Below, one piece after another: positions 11,641 through 13,616 of a DNA stretch of 13,616 bases. The notes under the pieces are model-generated. The model was given only the letters and a program-made list of their open reading frames with translations, was not told the origin of the DNA and made no database searches. The stretch spans positions 1 through 13,616 of the forward strand of contig JAEZJJ010000114.1 of the NCBI GenBank assembly GCA_023436395.1. The letters are read 5' to 3'. Source of the DNA: Bacillota bacterium. GTDB lineage: Bacteria; Bacillota; Clostridia; Lachnospirales; Cellulosilyticaceae. How positions within the stretch are numbered: position 1 is the first letter of the stretch; every line of letters starts with the position of its first letter. The translations under genes and the position numbers were made by a program.

Positions 11641-12912
11641 CTAGCTATGCTCTAAAATATAATGACGTGCTGTTTCATTTGCCTTGCCCCAGAAATACAT
11701 GTATAAATCATTATTTTTTAATTTCTTACTCACTTGTAGCATTATTACTTGATTTTTGATACTTGCTAAATCATAAATTCTTTCTAAGAAGTTTCCTATT
11801 GCTTCTACCTTCTCACTTTCTTGTATAATTAGAAGTAATTTATATAGTATATCGTATGCATAAGGATTTACTCTTAATATTTGTACAAATAATTTTACTG
11901 CTTCACCCTGTCTGCCAACAGCTATATAACATTCTCCTAGTATTCTCCAAATTTCTAAAATTTGTGTCATAATAGTAGAGGCTGCATTCCCTTTATACTT
12001 TTCCATTTTTTCTGTACATTTTTCAAGATGTTCTATACATAACTCCATATATCCTTTATGGTATAAATAAACAGCATATCTATACTCATAATCTGGATAA
12101 TATGGATTAGACTTAATAGCTTCTCTATAATATTCTTCTACTTTTTCATTAGTAATCTCTATGTCTTTACATATATCTAAAATATGGGTATATGTCACCT
12201 CATAAACACCATCTAAATCACTGTTTTTATACTCTAATACCTTATTACCATGATAGAGTGTTTTTTCATTATCTTTCATAAGCTTATAATTTTCCATTAA
12301 ATAAAAGTGGATATTACTACTGTCGGGTTGCTTTTCTAATTCCTTTAAGAGTAATCTTCCATTACGTTCACTCTTTTTCTTTCTTGCAATTTCACTTTCT
12401 AGATATCCATCATGTAGAATTTTAATTTTATCTGAATGGTCAATTCCTTCTAAAGGCCTTTTTTTATGTACAAGTTTTTCATGAATACTTCCTTGATAAT
12501 AAATATTGGAATCATGCTTAAATATCCTAATGGTTTTAAAACAACTTGTATATCCATTCTCACCTTCGTTTAATATCTCACATATACTATAATCTTTTTT
12601 TTCATCCTCACCTATTTGAATAACTTCTCTTATGTGAGCTATACTTTGTTCCATCATGTATTCATCTGCATCTAAAAAAATTATCCAATCACCACTAGCC
12701 TTATTTAAAGCAAAATTACGTGCCTTTGAGAAATCATCTTCCCACTTCATTTCATAAACCTTAGCGCCATTTCTTTTAGCAATAGCAATTGTATTGTCTG
12801 TAGATCCCGTGTCTATCACAATAGCTTCATCTACTATTTTACTAACACTTGTAATACAACGTTCTATTTTATCCTCTTCATCTTTGCAAATAATGCATAA
12901 TGATATTTTCAT
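11641..12912 (-). CDS. GT2-family glycosyltransferase with TPR-like C-terminus (paralogue), probable flagellin glycosylation
   Basis: The 423-residue protein begins MKISLCIICKDEE and carries the same GT-A domain as the 353-aa enzyme: VDEAIVIDTGSTDNT (27-41), KWEDDFSKARNFAL, and DAD at 81-83 in IFLDADEY. IHE (143-145) and HDGYLE (167-172) follow at corresponding places. The first 90 residues of the two enzymes are roughly 60% identical by eye, while the C-terminal halves differ. This one has a longer array of TPR-like helices (for example YRYAVYLYHKGYMELCIEHLEKC and LGECYIAVGRQGEAVKLFVQILRVNP). AAGGAGA at 12921-12927 is 8 bases before the ATG. It sits between a flagellin and flaG with its own sigma-D-like promoter, so flagellin is the likely acceptor. 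SunS-like glycosyltransferases share this architecture; the donor sugar cannot be read from the sequence. Confidence 0.87.
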   Translation of the reverse strand: MKISLCIICKDEEDKIERCITSVSKIVDEAIVIDTGSTDNTIAIAKRNGAKVYEMKWEDDFSKARNFALNKASGDWIIFLDADEYMMEQSIAHIREVIQIGEDEKKDYSICEILNEGENGYTSCFKTIRIFKHDSNIYYQGSIHEKLVHKKRPLEGIDHSDKIKILHDGYLESEIARKKKSERNGRLLLKELEKQPDSSNIHFYLMENYKLMKDNEKTLYHGNKVLEYKNSDLDGVYEVTYTHILDICKDIEITNEKVEEYYREAIKSNPYYPDYEYRYAVYLYHKGYMELCIEHLEKCTEKMEKYKGNAASTIMTQILEIWRILGECYIAVGRQGEAVKLFVQILRVNPYAYDILYKLLLIIQESEKVEAIGNFLERIYDLASIKNQVIMLQVSKKLKNNDLYMYFWGKANETARHYILEHS

Positions 12913-12951
12913 ATCTATATTCTCCTTGCTTTTATATTAAATCTACCTTTT

Positions 12952-12978
12952 ATATCGGTAAACCAAAATTTAATCTTA
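12952..12978 (-). promoter_or_regulatory. Sigma-D-like promoter before the first glycosyltransferase gene
   Basis: Minus-strand TAAG (12978-12975), 15 bases, then ACCGATAT (12959-12952). This is one mismatch from consensus in each hexamer-equivalent block, with ideal spacing. It lies directly after the flagellin terminator and about 40 bases before the glycosyltransferase ATG. Confidence 0.72.
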
Positions 12979-12980
12979 AT

Positions 12981-13024
12981 ATAAATAGAGACAGAAGGTA
13001 TATCTCCCTTCTGCCTCTATTTAT
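12981..13024 (-). terminator. 18-bp hairpin after the first flagellin gene
   Basis: The arms 12981-12998 and 13007-13024 are complementary over 18 bases with one mismatch (a G·U wobble or A-C depending on strand) and an 8-base loop. It starts 6 bases past the flagellin stop. The tail in the coding sense is AT-rich and not a pure T-run, so both a terminator and a 3' mRNA-stabilising role are possible. Confidence 0.65.
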
Positions 13025-13029
13025 GTTTA

Positions 13030-13616
13030 TTATCTTAATAAAGATAATACATTTTGTTGTAATTGATTTGCTTGTGCAAGCATTGCTTGTGAAGCTTGTG
13101 TAATAATATTTTTAGATGAGAACTTAGACATTTCTGATGCCATATCTGTATCACGAATACGTGATTCTGACGCTGTTAAGTTTTCTACTGTTGTTCCTAA
13201 GTTATTTGATGTATGCTCTAAACGATTTTGTTGTGCTCCAAGTTCGGCTCTTGCTGAGTTCACTGCACTAATTGTAGTTTCTACATCGGTAATAGTAGCT
13301 AATGCATTAGTAATAGCTGGTTTAGCATCTAAACCAACAGTCATAGCACTACTTGCATCATCAATTTGGATTTTAATTTCTGTTCCCATACCAATACCGT
13401 TAAATTTTGTGTTATCTAATATATTATTAATTTCTGCATTTAATGCTGTAATTTCTAAATCAATATTACCAGTATCAGCTGTAGTATAAGTACCATTTGC
13501 TTTTTGTACTTGAAGTTCTTTTGCACGTGTAAGCATATCACTTACTTCATTTAATGCACCTTCCATTGTTTGGATATAAGAAATACCATCTTGTGCATTT
13601 CTTTGTGCTTGTGTTA
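13030..13616 (-). CDS. Flagellin, first copy, 3' part (5' end outside window)
   Basis: The frame stays open from the window edge, so the visible part covers about 194 residues starting TQAQRNAQDGISYIQTMEGALNEVSDML, the conserved D1 region. The N-terminal D0 segment lies outside. The C-terminal half has GAQQNRLEHTSNNLGTTVENL, SRIRDTDMASEMSKFSSKNIITQA, and ends LQQNVLSLLR. The connecting region is short (TEIKIQIDDASSAMTVGLDA), so this is also a minimal D0/D1 flagellin. It is richer in Ser/Thr than the copy at 3350-4156 (for example ANGTYTTADTGN and DASSAMT), leaving surface residues for O-glycosylation by the neighbouring enzymes. A strong hairpin follows the stop codon. It is probably the major filament subunit, though expression cannot be judged because its promoter is outside. 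Confidence 0.95.
   Translation of the reverse strand, partial: TQAQRNAQDGISYIQTMEGALNEVSDMLTRAKELQVQKANGTYTTADTGNIDLEITALNAEINNILDNTKFNGIGMGTEIKIQIDDASSAMTVGLDAKPAITNALATITDVETTISAVNSARAELGAQQNRLEHTSNNLGTTVENLTASESRIRDTDMASEMSKFSSKNIITQASQAMLAQANQLQQNVLSLLR

Overview
The window looks like a chromosomal piece of a low-GC, motile, Gram-positive Clostridia bacterium, most likely a Lachnospirales-type anaerobe (Cellulosilyticum-like is a guess). The reasons are the strongly AT-rich non-coding DNA, AGGAGG-type ribosome binding sites, the rpmG-secE-nusG-rplK-rplA order, sigma-D (sigma-28) promoter sequences, and a very large flagellar protein resembling DUF6240 proteins of that group. Every intact gene is on the minus strand, so transcription runs from high to low coordinates.

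Layout in the direction of transcription: (1) 13616-13030, the 3' part of a flagellin, cut by the window edge, closed by an 18-bp hairpin. (2) 12912-7358, a late-flagellar run: a GT2 glycosyltransferase with its own sigma-D-like promoter, then flaG (behind a perfect sigma-D consensus), fliD, fliS, a FliT/FlgN-like chaperone, a second paralogous glycosyltransferase and a 147-aa helical protein. (3) 7330-7250, a 28-bp hairpin, a smaller hairpin and another sigma-D-like promoter. (4) 7184-3350, a 925-aa protein with a FliK-like C-terminus and internal repeats, a previously uncalled 49-aa ORF, and a second complete flagellin with a terminator. (5) 3061-648, a sigma-A-type promoter followed by rpmG, secE, nusG, rplK and rplA, ending at a terminator. 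Nearly identical structured RNA elements, probably L1 binding sites, precede both rplK and rplA. (6) 640-1, a decayed paralogue of the 147-aa flagellar protein and, on the plus strand, the last codons of an IstB-like IS21 ATPase with the probable right end of that element.

The flagellar genes form a coherent late module: filament subunits, filament cap (FliD), secretion chaperones (FliS and the FliT/FlgN-like protein), FlaG, two glycosyltransferases well placed to glycosylate flagellin, and a putative hook-length-control-like protein. The ribosomal module lies between this cluster and a relic of the same flagellar family. The usual rplA neighbours rplJ-rplL are absent, and an IS21-like end sits where they would be expected, which suggests rearrangement at this junction.

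The least described material is the 147-aa family with its pseudogene relic, the repeat-containing 925-aa protein, the 49-aa ORF and the glycosyltransferase pair. I see no CRISPR array, rRNA or tRNA, and no clear defence or toxin system.
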